Positions 18,401-27,989 of a stretch of 64,000 nt of DNA are shown here, piece after piece. The stretch's first letter is position 1, and every line of letters begins with the position of its first letter. The DNA is from Azospirillum brasilense (GTDB taxonomy: Bacteria; Pseudomonadota; Alphaproteobacteria; Azospirillales; Azospirillaceae). The notes under the pieces were generated by a model that worked only from the letters and a program-made list of their open reading frames with translations, did no database searches and had not been told where the DNA came from. Both the position numbers and the translations under genes were made by a program. The DNA lies in assembly GCF_007827815.1 (NCBI RefSeq), contig NZ_VITH01000001.1, positions 558,001-622,000 of the forward strand, given 5' to 3'.

Positions 18401-20908
18401 TCAGGCGGGCACCGTCTCCGCCACCGCGACGCGGCCGGCGGCGATGGCCGACGGCGCCATGGGTGACGCGGTCAGCGGCAGATGGATGGTGAAGCGGCAA
18501 CCGGCCCCCGGCTGCGACGCCACGGCGATGCGCCCGCCAAGAATTTCCGTGACGATGTTGTGGACGATGTGCAGGCCGAGCCCGCTGCCGCCTTCGGCGC
18601 GGCGCGTGGTGAAGAAGGGCTCGAAGATGCGCCCGATGTGGTCGGGCGGAACGCCGCGGCCGTCGTCGGCGATGTCCAGCACGACGCCCGCGGCACCGGC
18701 GGAGAACGGACCGTCGGCGCGCACCGCGATGGCGATGGTGCCCGGCACGCCGGGCCGGAAGGCGTGCAGCAGCGCGTTGATCACCAGATTGGACACCACC
18801 TGCGACAAGGCTCCGGGATAGCTGTCCATCATCAGCCCGTCCGGACACTCCAGCGTGACCCGATGCCCGCCGCCTTTCATCTGCGGGGCGAGGCTGCCCA
18901 GCACGCCCTCCAGATAGCCGCGCAGTTCGAAGGGCCGCCGCGCCTCCGACGTCTGGTCGACGGCCACCTGCTTGAAACTCTGCACCAGCGTGCAGGCCCG
19001 CTCCAGGTTGCCGAGAATCAGGGAAGCGCCTTCATCGACCCGGTCCACGAACTCTTCCAGTTCCCGGCGGCGCAACGGTCCGCCGGCCGCGTCAGCCTTG
19101 AACTGCCGCGCCTGCTCGGACAGATGGCTGGCGGCGGTCACGCCGATTCCCACGGGCGTGCTGATCTCGTGGGCCACGCCGGCGACCAGCGCCCCCAGCG
19201 ACGCCAGCTTCTCCGCCTGGACAAGACTCCTCTGGGCCTGACGGAGGTCGCGGCGTGTGCGGTCCGCCTCCTCCATCGCGGCCAGCAGTGCCTTTTCGGC
19301 GTATTTGCGCGCGGAGATGTCACGAAGAGCCAGGAACAGCGCCTCGACTCCGTCGTGATCCATCGCCATCGCCGACAGCGCTCCCCAAAAGGGGCGCCCC
19401 TCCGCGGTTCTCAGGCGCGCCTCGGCGTCCGGGCGCCGCCCGGTGCGCAACAGAGCGTCGGCAATCCCCTCCCAATCGGCCGCGGCCTCCAGGAAATCCG
19501 GCAGCGTGCGTTCCAGCAGAGCGGAGACGCTGGTCTCCAGAAGCTCCGCGGCGGGGCCGTTCGCGAACAGGATGCGGCCGTCGCCGCTCCGCGCGATGAC
19601 GATGGGGAAAGGCGAGGATCGCAGAATGGCGTTCAGCCGCCCCTCGCTCGCCTGCAAAGCCGCATTCTGATGGCGCAACGCGGCCATCATTCCGGCAAAC
19701 CGCCCCACCGCGGTGCCGAGGCCCTCGACCTCCTGCAGCGCCGCGGGCGGCAGGGCCACCGCCTGCGGCTGTTCCGGCAAGGCGCACAGCGCGTCGCCGA
19801 CCCGCAGCACCGGACCCACCACATGGCGGCGCAGCAGCGCCATCACGATCGCCACCAGCAGGACGCCCGCGGCGAGCCCGGCCATCCCGACCCACAAGCC
19901 ACGCCGGCCGTCCGCGACGATGCGGTCCGTCATCAGCAGACCCGGCGTGGCGGCATCGCCGGACAGGCCGTCGGCCAGCGTTCTCAGGTGGCGATAGGCG
20001 GGATCGCCGTCCTGGGGGACCTGGGCCAGCACGGACAGACGCCCGCGCTGCAGGTCGACCACCGCGCGCGCCGCCGTAAAGCGATCCAGAAGGATGGCGA
20101 GGCGGTTGGGCTGGACCGCCGGTCCGGTCCTCATGCTGGACAGGCTGTCCAGCAGGGCCTGCTGGTTGCGCAGCAGCCCGACGATCTCGCCGTCGACCAG
20201 CGCGAGCCGCTCCGGCGTTTCGCTGGCCGTGGCCTGCCCGTAAAGCTGGCGCAAATGGAACAGGTTGCTGAGAAAGGCATAGTCCTGGACCGCCTTGTCG
20301 GGCTCGGCCAGCAGCGCGGTGGCGCCGGACAGCGCATCGTCCACCCCGGCCAGATGCTCACGGATGCTGGCGGACAGCGCGTCGAGCAGATCGGCATGGT
20401 GGTTGTCGCGCCGCAAGGCGTTCAGCGCGCTTTCGAATCCCTGCAGAACGCCGGCATCCGGCCGTTGGGCGAACCGGGTGACCAGCGCCTCCGCCTCGTC
20501 CAGGGCGGCGACGCGGCGGGCCCGGTCGCGGCTGTTGAGGACGACCTCGGCCAGCCGCTCCAGGTCTGCGGCGGCCAGGGCGCCCCGGTGCCGGGCGTCG
20601 AGGAGCGGCAGGGTGGTGGTCCGCGCCTCCTCGGCGATCCCGATGATGCCGAGAAAGGTCGATCCGACCGCCGCGGTCAGCGCCCCCAGCGCCAGGACCG
20701 CAACGATGGCCAGCGCCATCGCCACAGTCTGCAGGCTCGGCTTCCACGCGCGGCGGCCGGCCGCCGAGGGAAGGACGGGTGTCGATGGAAGATCGGAAGG
20801 GGACACCACAGTCTGGGCAACGGCCTTCCCGGCGACCGCGGCACCGGCCGCCGCCACGATGTCCGCAACCGCGATGTCGCCCGGCCCCGCCGACTTCCGA
20901 TCGTCCAT
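18401..20908 (-). CDS. Membrane sensor histidine kinase with PAS domain
   Basis: An 835-aa kinase. After a 50-residue cytoplasmic tail, TM1 (VAMALAIVAVLALGALTAAV) precedes a 250-residue helical periplasmic domain of the TorS-like type. TM2 (GMAGLAAGVLLVAIVMALL) is followed by a HAMP-like segment, PAS (about 440-560, SSPFPIVIARSGDGRILFAN), a coiled coil, the H-box GVAHEISTPVG and a HATPase (NALLHAF, DDGRGVP, GGSGLGLHIVHNI). No receiver domain and no adjacent response regulator, so the partner is unknown. The start at 20908 has GGAACGGTGGG directly upstream; GTG at 20926 is the alternative. Confidence 0.92.
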   Translation of the reverse strand: MDDRKSAGPGDIAVADIVAAAGAAVAGKAVAQTVVSPSDLPSTPVLPSAAGRRAWKPSLQTVAMALAIVAVLALGALTAAVGSTFLGIIGIAEEARTTTLPLLDARHRGALAAADLERLAEVVLNSRDRARRVAALDEAEALVTRFAQRPDAGVLQGFESALNALRRDNHHADLLDALSASIREHLAGVDDALSGATALLAEPDKAVQDYAFLSNLFHLRQLYGQATASETPERLALVDGEIVGLLRNQQALLDSLSSMRTGPAVQPNRLAILLDRFTAARAVVDLQRGRLSVLAQVPQDGDPAYRHLRTLADGLSGDAATPGLLMTDRIVADGRRGLWVGMAGLAAGVLLVAIVMALLRRHVVGPVLRVGDALCALPEQPQAVALPPAALQEVEGLGTAVGRFAGMMAALRHQNAALQASEGRLNAILRSSPFPIVIARSGDGRILFANGPAAELLETSVSALLERTLPDFLEAAADWEGIADALLRTGRRPDAEARLRTAEGRPFWGALSAMAMDHDGVEALFLALRDISARKYAEKALLAAMEEADRTRRDLRQAQRSLVQAEKLASLGALVAGVAHEISTPVGIGVTAASHLSEQARQFKADAAGGPLRRRELEEFVDRVDEGASLILGNLERACTLVQSFKQVAVDQTSEARRPFELRGYLEGVLGSLAPQMKGGGHRVTLECPDGLMMDSYPGALSQVVSNLVINALLHAFRPGVPGTIAIAVRADGPFSAGAAGVVLDIADDGRGVPPDHIGRIFEPFFTTRRAEGGSGLGLHIVHNIVTEILGGRIAVASQPGAGCRFTIHLPLTASPMAPSAIAAGRVAVAETVPA

Positions 20909-21066
20909 CCCACCGTTCCGCAACACGAATCAGGATGCAGGGAACGCCCGAAAACATCCGGAGCGGACACAATCCCCATCCCTCTGCACGCAAGGGTAAG
21001 GTAGCCCCTCCCGGCCTCATTTCACCAGACGATTTTCCAAAATTCGGGGCCGCCGGGCGACGGCGC

Positions 21067-21834
21067 TCAAAAGTTAGCTGCGGTGATAACTGAACCCGGC
21101 GCAGGAAGAATGGCGATCTCCTGAATGAGCTTCTGGCGGAGCGCTTCGACGAAACTGCCGCGGTCCATCGCCGTCTTCACGAAGCAATTCATCCCGCCGA
21201 CGATATTCTCCTGATAATACTCTTCCAGCCAGGGGAATTCGTCGAGAATGGCCAGGGCGTTGATGGTGATTCCCTGCCGCTCGACCCGGTCGCGGACGCC
21301 CGCGGGGTCCGGGCCGCTGTTGGAGAAGCCGTTCGACACGATGTCGATGACCTTGCGTCCAGCGTCGAAGCCGTTGCCGGCGAACAGCTTCGCCGATTCC
21401 TCGATGGCGCTGCCCAGCGCCGTGGAATCGCCCTGGAAACCACGCGGCGCCTTGTCGATCCGGTCCGCGAAGGCGGCCACCTCCTCCGCGTTGGTCAGGG
21501 CCGTCCAGGGCACCAGGACACGCAGGTTGTGCGGGCCTGAGAAGACCACCAGGGTCGCCGCGGCGCCACCCGCGACGACCGCGTCGCGGACGTCCGGATC
21601 GCGGAAGGCCGCGGCGTGACCTTGCAGTTGAAATTCCAGGTCCCCGTCGGTGATGGAAGCCGACCCGTCGACGGCCAGGACCAGTTCCAGGGCGACGCGG
21701 CGCCCGGCGGGAACCGGGGCTGGCCCTTTCTTCGCCTTGGGTTCCGCCCGCTGGGACGGCTCCGCCCGCAAGGACCCGGCAAGCCACGCGCCGGCCAGGA
21801 AGGCCGGCAGCGCCAAAATCGTCCGCCGCCTCAT
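21067..21834 (-). CDS. DUF1194 protein, von Willebrand A-like, secreted
   Basis: Family of unknown function with a VWA fold. 255 aa with a twin-Arg-like/Sec leader (MRRRTILALPAFLAGAWLAGSLRA). The metal-ion-dependent adhesion site starts LAVDGSAS, with the Thr in GDSTALGSAIE and the Asp in VIDIVSNGFSNSG completing it. A Cys in GGMNCFVK is characteristic. DUF1194 proteins are common in alphaproteobacteria and of unestablished role. It lies between mutY and the kinase gene, all on the minus strand, 51 bp from mutY. Confidence 0.88.
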   Translation of the reverse strand: MRRRTILALPAFLAGAWLAGSLRAEPSQRAEPKAKKGPAPVPAGRRVALELVLAVDGSASITDGDLEFQLQGHAAAFRDPDVRDAVVAGGAAATLVVFSGPHNLRVLVPWTALTNAEEVAAFADRIDKAPRGFQGDSTALGSAIEESAKLFAGNGFDAGRKVIDIVSNGFSNSGPDPAGVRDRVERQGITINALAILDEFPWLEEYYQENIVGGMNCFVKTAMDRGSFVEALRQKLIQEIAILPAPGSVITAANF

Positions 21835-21885
21835 CTCGCTCCGTCCACCGTCCGTTTTCGCGTGCCGTTTACGCGTGCGCCCCGT

Positions 21886-22968
21886 CTATGCGTGAGCCAG
21901 GGCGTGACGCACCACCTTCATCATGACGGACGGGAGGGCCTGCCCGCCCAGCCGGTCCACCGGAACCCACAGCCCCTCGGCCATCCGCCAGCCGTCGCCG
22001 GCCTTGGCCGCGACGACCTCAAGTTCGAGGTGAAAATGGCTGAAAGTATGGCGGACCACGCCCGGCAGCCGGCGCCAGGACACGTCCAGCGGGGCCGCCG
22101 CCGCGATTTCCGCCTCGGTCGGCGCGTGGCCGGCCCAGGGGGTGGAGGGCACCTCGGTCATGCCGCCCAGCAGTCCCTCCTCCGCCCGGCGGCGCAGCAG
22201 AACGGCCCCCTCCGGGTTCAGCAGCCAGAAGGCGACGCCGCGCCGGGTCGGCTTGTCCGCCTTGGCGGCCTTGCGGGGAAGCTGCTCCTGGATGCCGGCG
22301 GCGCGGGCGGCGCACCAGTCCGACCAGGGGCAAAGCATGCATTTCGGCTTGCGCGGCGTGCACACCGTGGCGCCGAGGTCCATCATCGCCTGGGCGTAGT
22401 CGCCGGGCCGTTCGTCCGGCGTCAGCAGGGCGGCCAGCGCGCGCAGCTTGGGCTTCACGCCGGGAAGCGGTTCCTCGACGGCGAACACGCGGGAGACCAC
22501 CCGCTCCACGTTGCCGTCCACCACCGTCGCCTTGTGGCCGAAGGCGATGGCGGTGATCGCCGCCGCGGTGTAGGCGCCGATGCCCGGCAGGTCCAGCAGA
22601 GCCACCTCCTTGTCGGGGAAGCGCCCGTCCCGCTCCGCCGCCACAACCTGCGCGCATTTGTACAGGTTGCGCGCCCGCGCGTAGTAACCGAGCCCGGCCC
22701 AGGCCACCAGAACGTCGTCCAGCGGCGCCGCCGCGAGGTCGCGCACCGTCGGCCAGCGCTCCGTGAAGGCGCGGAAGTAGGGTGCCGCGGCGGGCACCGT
22801 GGTCTGCTGCAGCATGATCTCCGACAGCCAGACCCGGTAGGGGTCGGCGACCTCCCCCGGCTTGGCGCGCCAGGGCAGGTCGCGGCGGTTGTGATCGTAC
22901 CAGGAGAGCAGCCGTGGGGCGGCGTCGCCGGGGGCGCTCTTTGGGGCGGTGTGGGGAGGCGTCGTCAT
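21886..22968 (-). CDS. mutY: Adenine DNA glycosylase MutY
   Basis: Removes A mispaired with 8-oxoG. The HhH motif LPGIGAYTAAAITAIAFG is followed by the catalytic Asp in VDGNVERV. The [4Fe-4S] ligands are spaced C-x6-C-x2-C-x5-C in CTPRKPKCMLCPWSDWC. The C-terminal MutT-like 8-oxoG-recognition domain (from about 235) ends the protein. 360 aa. The frame is open far upstream, but the ATG at 22968 begins the conserved LLSWYDHNRRDLPWR region. Divergent from the DUF721 gene. Confidence 0.96.
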   Translation of the reverse strand: MTTPPHTAPKSAPGDAAPRLLSWYDHNRRDLPWRAKPGEVADPYRVWLSEIMLQQTTVPAAAPYFRAFTERWPTVRDLAAAPLDDVLVAWAGLGYYARARNLYKCAQVVAAERDGRFPDKEVALLDLPGIGAYTAAAITAIAFGHKATVVDGNVERVVSRVFAVEEPLPGVKPKLRALAALLTPDERPGDYAQAMMDLGATVCTPRKPKCMLCPWSDWCAARAAGIQEQLPRKAAKADKPTRRGVAFWLLNPEGAVLLRRRAEEGLLGGMTEVPSTPWAGHAPTEAEIAAAAPLDVSWRRLPGVVRHTFSHFHLELEVVAAKAGDGWRMAEGLWVPVDRLGGQALPSVMMKVVRHALAHA

Positions 22969-23124
22969 GGCGGCAAGACATAGGGCGAACCCAGACACCG
23001 ATAAAGGGCCGCCGATAAAGGCCTGCCGAGAAAGGGGCACCCGCGGGGGCGCTGGCGAAGTCCGGCCCGCTTGCGCTAGGGTGCGCGGACGATCACCAGG
23101 AAGCCCAGACCAGGAAGCCTTGAC

Positions 23125-23604
23125 ATGAACGGACCGCGGCGTATCGGCCAGACCGTCCCCGAGGTGGCCGGAAAGGCGCTGGGCAAGCGCGGGCTGGCCT
23201 TCGGCTCGCTCATCAACGACTGGCCGTCCATCGTCGGCCACCAGCTGAGCCTGCGCACCGCCCCCGACAAGCTGAGCTTTCCCCGCGGCAAGCGGGAGGA
23301 CGCCGTCCTGCACATCCGCGCCATGGGCGCCATCGCGCTGGAGCTTCAACATCTGGAACCGCAGATCGTGGAGCGGATCAACAGCTTCTTCGGCTACCGC
23401 GCGGTGGCGAAGATCAAGCTGATCCACGCCGCCCCGCTGACCATACAGAAGCCGGTGGTGCGCCCGCGCGACCTGACCATGGACGAGGAGCTGTCGGTGA
23501 TGACCACCACCGCGACGGTGGAGGACGAGGAATTGCGGGCCACGCTGGAGCGCTTCGGACGCTCGCTGCTGGCCCGCCCGCGTCCGGCGCCCCGGCGCCG
23601 CTGA
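23125..23604 (+). CDS. DUF721/DciA-like protein
   Basis: DUF721 includes DciA, the ancestral loader or partner of the DnaB helicase. The 159-aa protein shows the family core: LAFGSLINDWPSIVGHQLSLRTAPDKL, here residues about 25-50, and a KH-like fold with INSFFGYRAVAKIKL. The C-terminal 40 residues are basic and disordered. AGGAAG lies upstream of the ATG. It heads the group DUF721-dsbA-smc on the plus strand. The helicase-loader role is inferred from family only. Confidence 0.85.
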   Translation: MNGPRRIGQTVPEVAGKALGKRGLAFGSLINDWPSIVGHQLSLRTAPDKLSFPRGKREDAVLHIRAMGAIALELQHLEPQIVERINSFFGYRAVAKIKLIHAAPLTIQKPVVRPRDLTMDEELSVMTTTATVEDEELRATLERFGRSLLARPRPAPRRR

Positions 23605-23713
23605 ACACTATCCGATGCCCCTGGGGCGGGAGCCGGCTCGGGCTGGGCCATACTCTTGCCGCAAAAGGGGAGTTTCGATTATACCATCAACATCTGGTAG
23701 GGATGAGGCCAAA

Positions 23714-24388
23714 GTGAACCGCAACCTTTTGGGCATCGTTGCTCTGATCGCGGTCGGCATGACGCTGATCATCGGGCTCGCCGTTGCCGGCTCCCGGCCG
23801 TCGAACGGGCAGACTCTGCCGGTGCAGCCGCCCGTGCAGATGGCGCAGGCGCCCTCGACCGCCGACCTGCTGGCCGACCGGGTGCTCGGCAACCCCAACG
23901 CGCCGGTGACGATCCTCGACTATTCGTCGATGACCTGCCCGCACTGCGCCGCCTTCCACACCGAGACGCTGCCGAAGATCAAGGAAGCCTACATCGACAC
24001 CGGCAAGGCGAAGCTGATCTTCCGCGACTTCCCGTTCGATCAGGCGGCGCTGCGCGCCTCCATGCTGGCCCGCTGCGCCCCGGCGGAGCGCTACTACCCG
24101 CTGCTCGACGTGCTGTTCAAGAGCCAGGGCCAGTGGAGCCGCGCCGCCGACCCGGTCAAGGCGCTGGCCCAGTACGGCAAGCTCGCCGGGATGAGCGAGC
24201 AGGTCATCAACGCCTGCATGGCCAACCAGGCGCTGGCCGACGGCATCCTGCAGAGCCGGCTGGTCGGCCAGGACAAGTACAAGGTGGAGGCCACCCCGAC
24301 CTTCGTCCTCAACGAGGGCGCGGCCACCATCAGCGGCGCGCAGTCCTTCGAGACCTTCGCCGCCGCCATCGACAAGCTGGTGAAGTAA
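23714..24388 (+). CDS. DsbA-family thiol:disulfide oxidoreductase, membrane-anchored
   Basis: A thioredoxin-fold protein with the active site CPHC (TCPHCAAFHTE), the inserted helical domain, and the cis-Pro in EATPTF. Residues 5-27 form an N-terminal signal anchor, so the enzyme faces the periplasm. This is the DsbA_4/BdbD-like branch with a long, Pro/Gln-rich spacer after the membrane. The start is a GTG after GATGAGG; no ATG suits. 224 aa. 25 bp before smc, the same arrangement as in related Rhodospirillales (recollection, not checked). Confidence 0.9.
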   Translation: MNRNLLGIVALIAVGMTLIIGLAVAGSRPSNGQTLPVQPPVQMAQAPSTADLLADRVLGNPNAPVTILDYSSMTCPHCAAFHTETLPKIKEAYIDTGKAKLIFRDFPFDQAALRASMLARCAPAERYYPLLDVLFKSQGQWSRAADPVKALAQYGKLAGMSEQVINACMANQALADGILQSRLVGQDKYKVEATPTFVLNEGAATISGAQSFETFAAAIDKLVK

Positions 24389-24413
24389 GGACCGGGCAGA
24401 AGGCTTCGATCCC

Positions 24414-27400
24414 GTGCACTTCACGCGCCTCCGCCTGTCCGGCTTCAAGTCGTTCGTCGACGCCACCGATCTGGTGATCGAGCCGGGCATGACCGGCATC
24501 GTCGGCCCCAACGGCTGCGGCAAGTCAAATCTGGTGGAGGCGCTGCGCTGGGTGATGGGGGAAACCTCCGCCAAGCGCATGCGCGGCGACGACATGGACG
24601 ACGTCATCTTCGGCGGCACGGCCAATCGTCCGGCGCGCAATCTGGGCGAGGTCGCCCTCCTCATCGACAACCGCACGCGCACCGCCCCCGCCGGCTTCAA
24701 CGAGCACGACGAACTGGAGGTGACGCGCCGGATCGAGCGCGGCAACGGCTCCGACTACCGCATCAACGGCAAGCTGGTGCGCGCCCGCGACGTCCAGCTC
24801 CTCTTCGCCGACAACGCCTCGGGCGCCGCCTCCCCGGCGCTGGTCAGCCAGGGCAAGGTCGGCCAGATCATCAACGCCAAGCCGCAGGACCGCCGCATGC
24901 TGCTGGAGGAGGCGGCGGGCATCACCGGCCTGCACTCCCGCCGGCACGAGGCGGAGTTGCGGCTGAAGGCGGCCGAAGCCAACCTCATGCGCCTCGACGA
25001 CGTGATCGGGGCCATGGACACCCAGCTTCAGAGCCTGAAGAAGCAGGCGCGGCAGGCCGCCCGCTACCGCAACCTCTCCGAACAGATCCGCAAGGCGGAG
25101 GCGGTGCTCTGGCACCTCCGCTGGATCGCCCATGAAGGCGAGTTGGCCCGCGCCCGCGGCGCCTTCGCCAAGGCCGAGGGCGCGGTGCGGGAGTTGATGC
25201 TGGCGGTCACCCAGCTGACCACCCGCCGCACCGACGACGCCGCCGGGCTGCCGGAAAAGCGTCAGGCGGAAGCGGCCGCGGCTGCCGGCCTGCAACGGCT
25301 GGTCATCGCCAAGGAACAGCTCGACGCCGAGGAAAAGCGGGTCGCCGAACAGCAGCGCGGCCTGCTCTCCCGCCTGCAGCAGATCGCCGGCGACCTCGGC
25401 CGCGAGGAGGCTCTGGCCGCCGATGCCGGCGACGCCCTGGCCCGGCTGGAGGCCGAGCGCGACCGGCTTCTCGAAGCCCAGGCCGACGAGGAGATGCTGG
25501 AGGAGGCCGCGCGCGAGGCGCTGGCCGACGCGCGGGAGGCGGTGGACGCGCTCGACCGCGATCTGACCCGCCTGACCGAGCAGACCGCCGCCGACGAGGC
25601 CCGCCGCGCCGCCACCCAGCGGCAGGTCGCTGATTTTGAAACACGGGCCTCCGGGCTCGCCAAGCGCCTCGCCGAACAGCAGGCGCAGCGCGACGCGCTG
25701 GAGCGCGAGACCGCCGCCCGCGCCGACGTGGCCGAGTCCGAACTGGCCGTCGAGCTGGCCGAACAGCGGCTGGAGGACGCCCGCGAGGCCGCCGAACGGG
25801 CCGAGCGCGCCAAGACCGACGCCGAACCCGCCCAGGCCCGCGCCCGCGAGGCCCTGCAAACCGCCGAATCCGCCCGCGCCAAGCTGAAGGCGGAGGAGAA
25901 GGCGCTGGCCGAGCTGCTCTCCGCCGGGGCGGGCGACCTGTTCCCGCCGCTGGTCGATGCGGTGACCGTCGCTCCGGGCTACGAGGGCGCCCTGGCGGCA
26001 GCGCTGGGCGACGCGCTGACCGCTCCGCTGGACGAGGCCGCCCCGGTCCATTGGCGTAACCTGCCGCCCTACCCGGCCGCCGCCGCCCTGCCCGCCGGGG
26101 CTGAGCCGCTGGCCGACCGCGTGCAGGGACCGGACGCCGCCGCCCGCGCCCTGTCGCACATCGGCGTTGTCGCCGACGACGCGGCGGGCGCGGCCCTGGC
26201 CGCCGGCCTCGCCCCCGGCCAGACCCTGGTCAGCCGCGACGGCGGGGCATGGCGCTGGGACGGGTTGACCGTTCAAGCGGGCGCGCCAACCGCCGCCGCC
26301 GTCCGCCTGAAGCAGCGCAACCGCCTGAACGAGCTGCGCGGCGAACTGGACCTCGCCGACGAGCGGCTGGAGGTCGCCCGCGACGCCCTGGACGAGGCCA
26401 AGCGCGCCGTCGAGGAGGCCGCGCAGGCCGACCGCCGCGCCCGCGACGCGGTGCGCGACGCCTTCGCCGGGGTGACCACCGCCCGCGACCGCCACGCCAA
26501 GCTGGCCCGCGAGGCCGACGCCGCCGCGTCGAAGCTGGCGGCTGTGGTCGATGGCATCGCGCGGCTGGAGACCGACCGGCAGGAGGCCGAAGCCGCTCTG
26601 GAGGAGGCGCGGGAGCTGCTGGACGCCCTGCCCGACCCGCGCGAGGGACGAGACGCCGTCAACGACCGCCGCGCCACGCTCGCCGAGCATCGCGCCGTCC
26701 TCGCCGAGAAGCAGAACGCGCTCGACCGCCTGACCCGCGAGGCGCAGTCCCGCCGCCAGCGCTTGTCCGCCATCCAGCAGGACGTCGCCTCCTGGGGCAC
26801 CCGCTCCGCCGGGGCGGGCGGGCGCGTGGCCGAGTTGAAGGAGCGCGCCGCCGCCGCCGAAACCGACCTCGCCCAGTTGCAAAGCCGCCCGGCGGCGATC
26901 GAGGCCGACCGTCAGTCCCTGCTCGGCCGGATCAGCGAGGCAGAACGCGCTCGCAAGCGCGCCGCCGACGCCCTGGCCGAGGCGGAAAACCGGTTGGCCG
27001 AGACCGAAAAGCTGCTGAAACAGGCCGAGTCCGGCTTGGCCGACGCCCGCGAGGCCCGCGCCCACGCCGAGGCCGCCGTCTCCGCCGCCCTGCAGAACGG
27101 CCAGACCCTGACGGAGCGCATCGCCGAGCGGTTGAACTGCCGCCCCGAGCAGACCCGCGCCGCCGCCGATCTTCCCCCCGACGAGGCAATGCCCGACGTG
27201 GCCGTCGTGGAGTCGCGCCTCGACAAGCTGACCCGCGAGCGGGAGAACATGGGGCCGGTCAATCTGCGCGCCGAGATCGAGGCGGCGGAGCTGGAAACCC
27301 AGATCGGCACGCTGCAGACCGAGCGCGAAGATCTGGTCAGCGCCATCGCCCGCCTCCGTCAGGGCATCGCCAGCCTGAACCGCGAGGCGCGGGAGCGTCT

Positions 27401-27875
27401 GGTCGCCTCCTTCGACACCGTGAACCGCAATTTCCAGGAGCTGTTCATCCGCCTGTTCGGCGGCGGCAAGGCGCATCTGGAGCTGGTCAACGCCGAGGAC
27501 CCGCTGCAGGCCGGGCTGGAGATCTACGCCAGCCCGCCGGGCAAGAAGCTGCAGGTGCTGTCGCTGCTGTCCGGCGGCGAGCAGGCCCTGACCGCGCTGT
27601 CGCTTCTGTTCGCCGTCTTCCGCTCCAACCCCGCGCCGATCTGCGTGCTGGACGAGGTCGACGCACCGCTGGACGAGGCCAATGTCGGCCGCTTTTGCGA
27701 TCTGGTCGAGGACATCGCCCGGGAGGGCAACACCCGCTTCCTCATCATCACCCACCACCGCCTGACCATGGCCCGGGTGGACCGGCTGTTCGGCGTGACC
27801 ATGGTCGAACGCGGCGTCTCGCAACTGGTCAGCGTGGACCTGCAGAAGGCCGAGGAGCTGCGCGGGGCGGCCTGA
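24414..27875 (+). CDS. smc: Chromosome segregation ATPase SMC
   Basis: Structural maintenance of chromosomes protein that compacts and segregates DNA. Walker A GPNGCGKSN is at 31-39. Two long Ala/Glu/Arg coiled coils flank a hinge (about 500-640, starting LFPPLVDAVTVAPGYEGAL). The C-terminal head carries LLSGGEQALTALSLLFA and Walker B CVLDEVDAPLD. 1153 aa, full length. Start GTG. The signature has SGGEQ rather than the usual SGGEK, a conservative change. scpA/scpB are not in the window. Confidence 0.97.
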   Translation: MHFTRLRLSGFKSFVDATDLVIEPGMTGIVGPNGCGKSNLVEALRWVMGETSAKRMRGDDMDDVIFGGTANRPARNLGEVALLIDNRTRTAPAGFNEHDELEVTRRIERGNGSDYRINGKLVRARDVQLLFADNASGAASPALVSQGKVGQIINAKPQDRRMLLEEAAGITGLHSRRHEAELRLKAAEANLMRLDDVIGAMDTQLQSLKKQARQAARYRNLSEQIRKAEAVLWHLRWIAHEGELARARGAFAKAEGAVRELMLAVTQLTTRRTDDAAGLPEKRQAEAAAAAGLQRLVIAKEQLDAEEKRVAEQQRGLLSRLQQIAGDLGREEALAADAGDALARLEAERDRLLEAQADEEMLEEAAREALADAREAVDALDRDLTRLTEQTAADEARRAATQRQVADFETRASGLAKRLAEQQAQRDALERETAARADVAESELAVELAEQRLEDAREAAERAERAKTDAEPAQARAREALQTAESARAKLKAEEKALAELLSAGAGDLFPPLVDAVTVAPGYEGALAAALGDALTAPLDEAAPVHWRNLPPYPAAAALPAGAEPLADRVQGPDAAARALSHIGVVADDAAGAALAAGLAPGQTLVSRDGGAWRWDGLTVQAGAPTAAAVRLKQRNRLNELRGELDLADERLEVARDALDEAKRAVEEAAQADRRARDAVRDAFAGVTTARDRHAKLAREADAAASKLAAVVDGIARLETDRQEAEAALEEARELLDALPDPREGRDAVNDRRATLAEHRAVLAEKQNALDRLTREAQSRRQRLSAIQQDVASWGTRSAGAGGRVAELKERAAAAETDLAQLQSRPAAIEADRQSLLGRISEAERARKRAADALAEAENRLAETEKLLKQAESGLADAREARAHAEAAVSAALQNGQTLTERIAERLNCRPEQTRAAADLPPDEAMPDVAVVESRLDKLTRERENMGPVNLRAEIEAAELETQIGTLQTEREDLVSAIARLRQGIASLNREARERLVASFDTVNRNFQELFIRLFGGGKAHLELVNAEDPLQAGLEIYASPPGKKLQVLSLLSGGEQALTALSLLFAVFRSNPAPICVLDEVDAPLDEANVGRFCDLVEDIAREGNTRFLIITHHRLTMARVDRLFGVTMVERGVSQLVSVDLQKAEELRGAA

Positions 27876-27989
27876 CGGGCGCCGTTGCGCCAGCCATGCC
27901 GCTTTCGCGGCTTCATTCGGCTTTTCCCAACGCCTAAGATGCGTGTCGGACCATCGGGCCGGCACAGCTACCGGCAAGGGAGAGTGGAC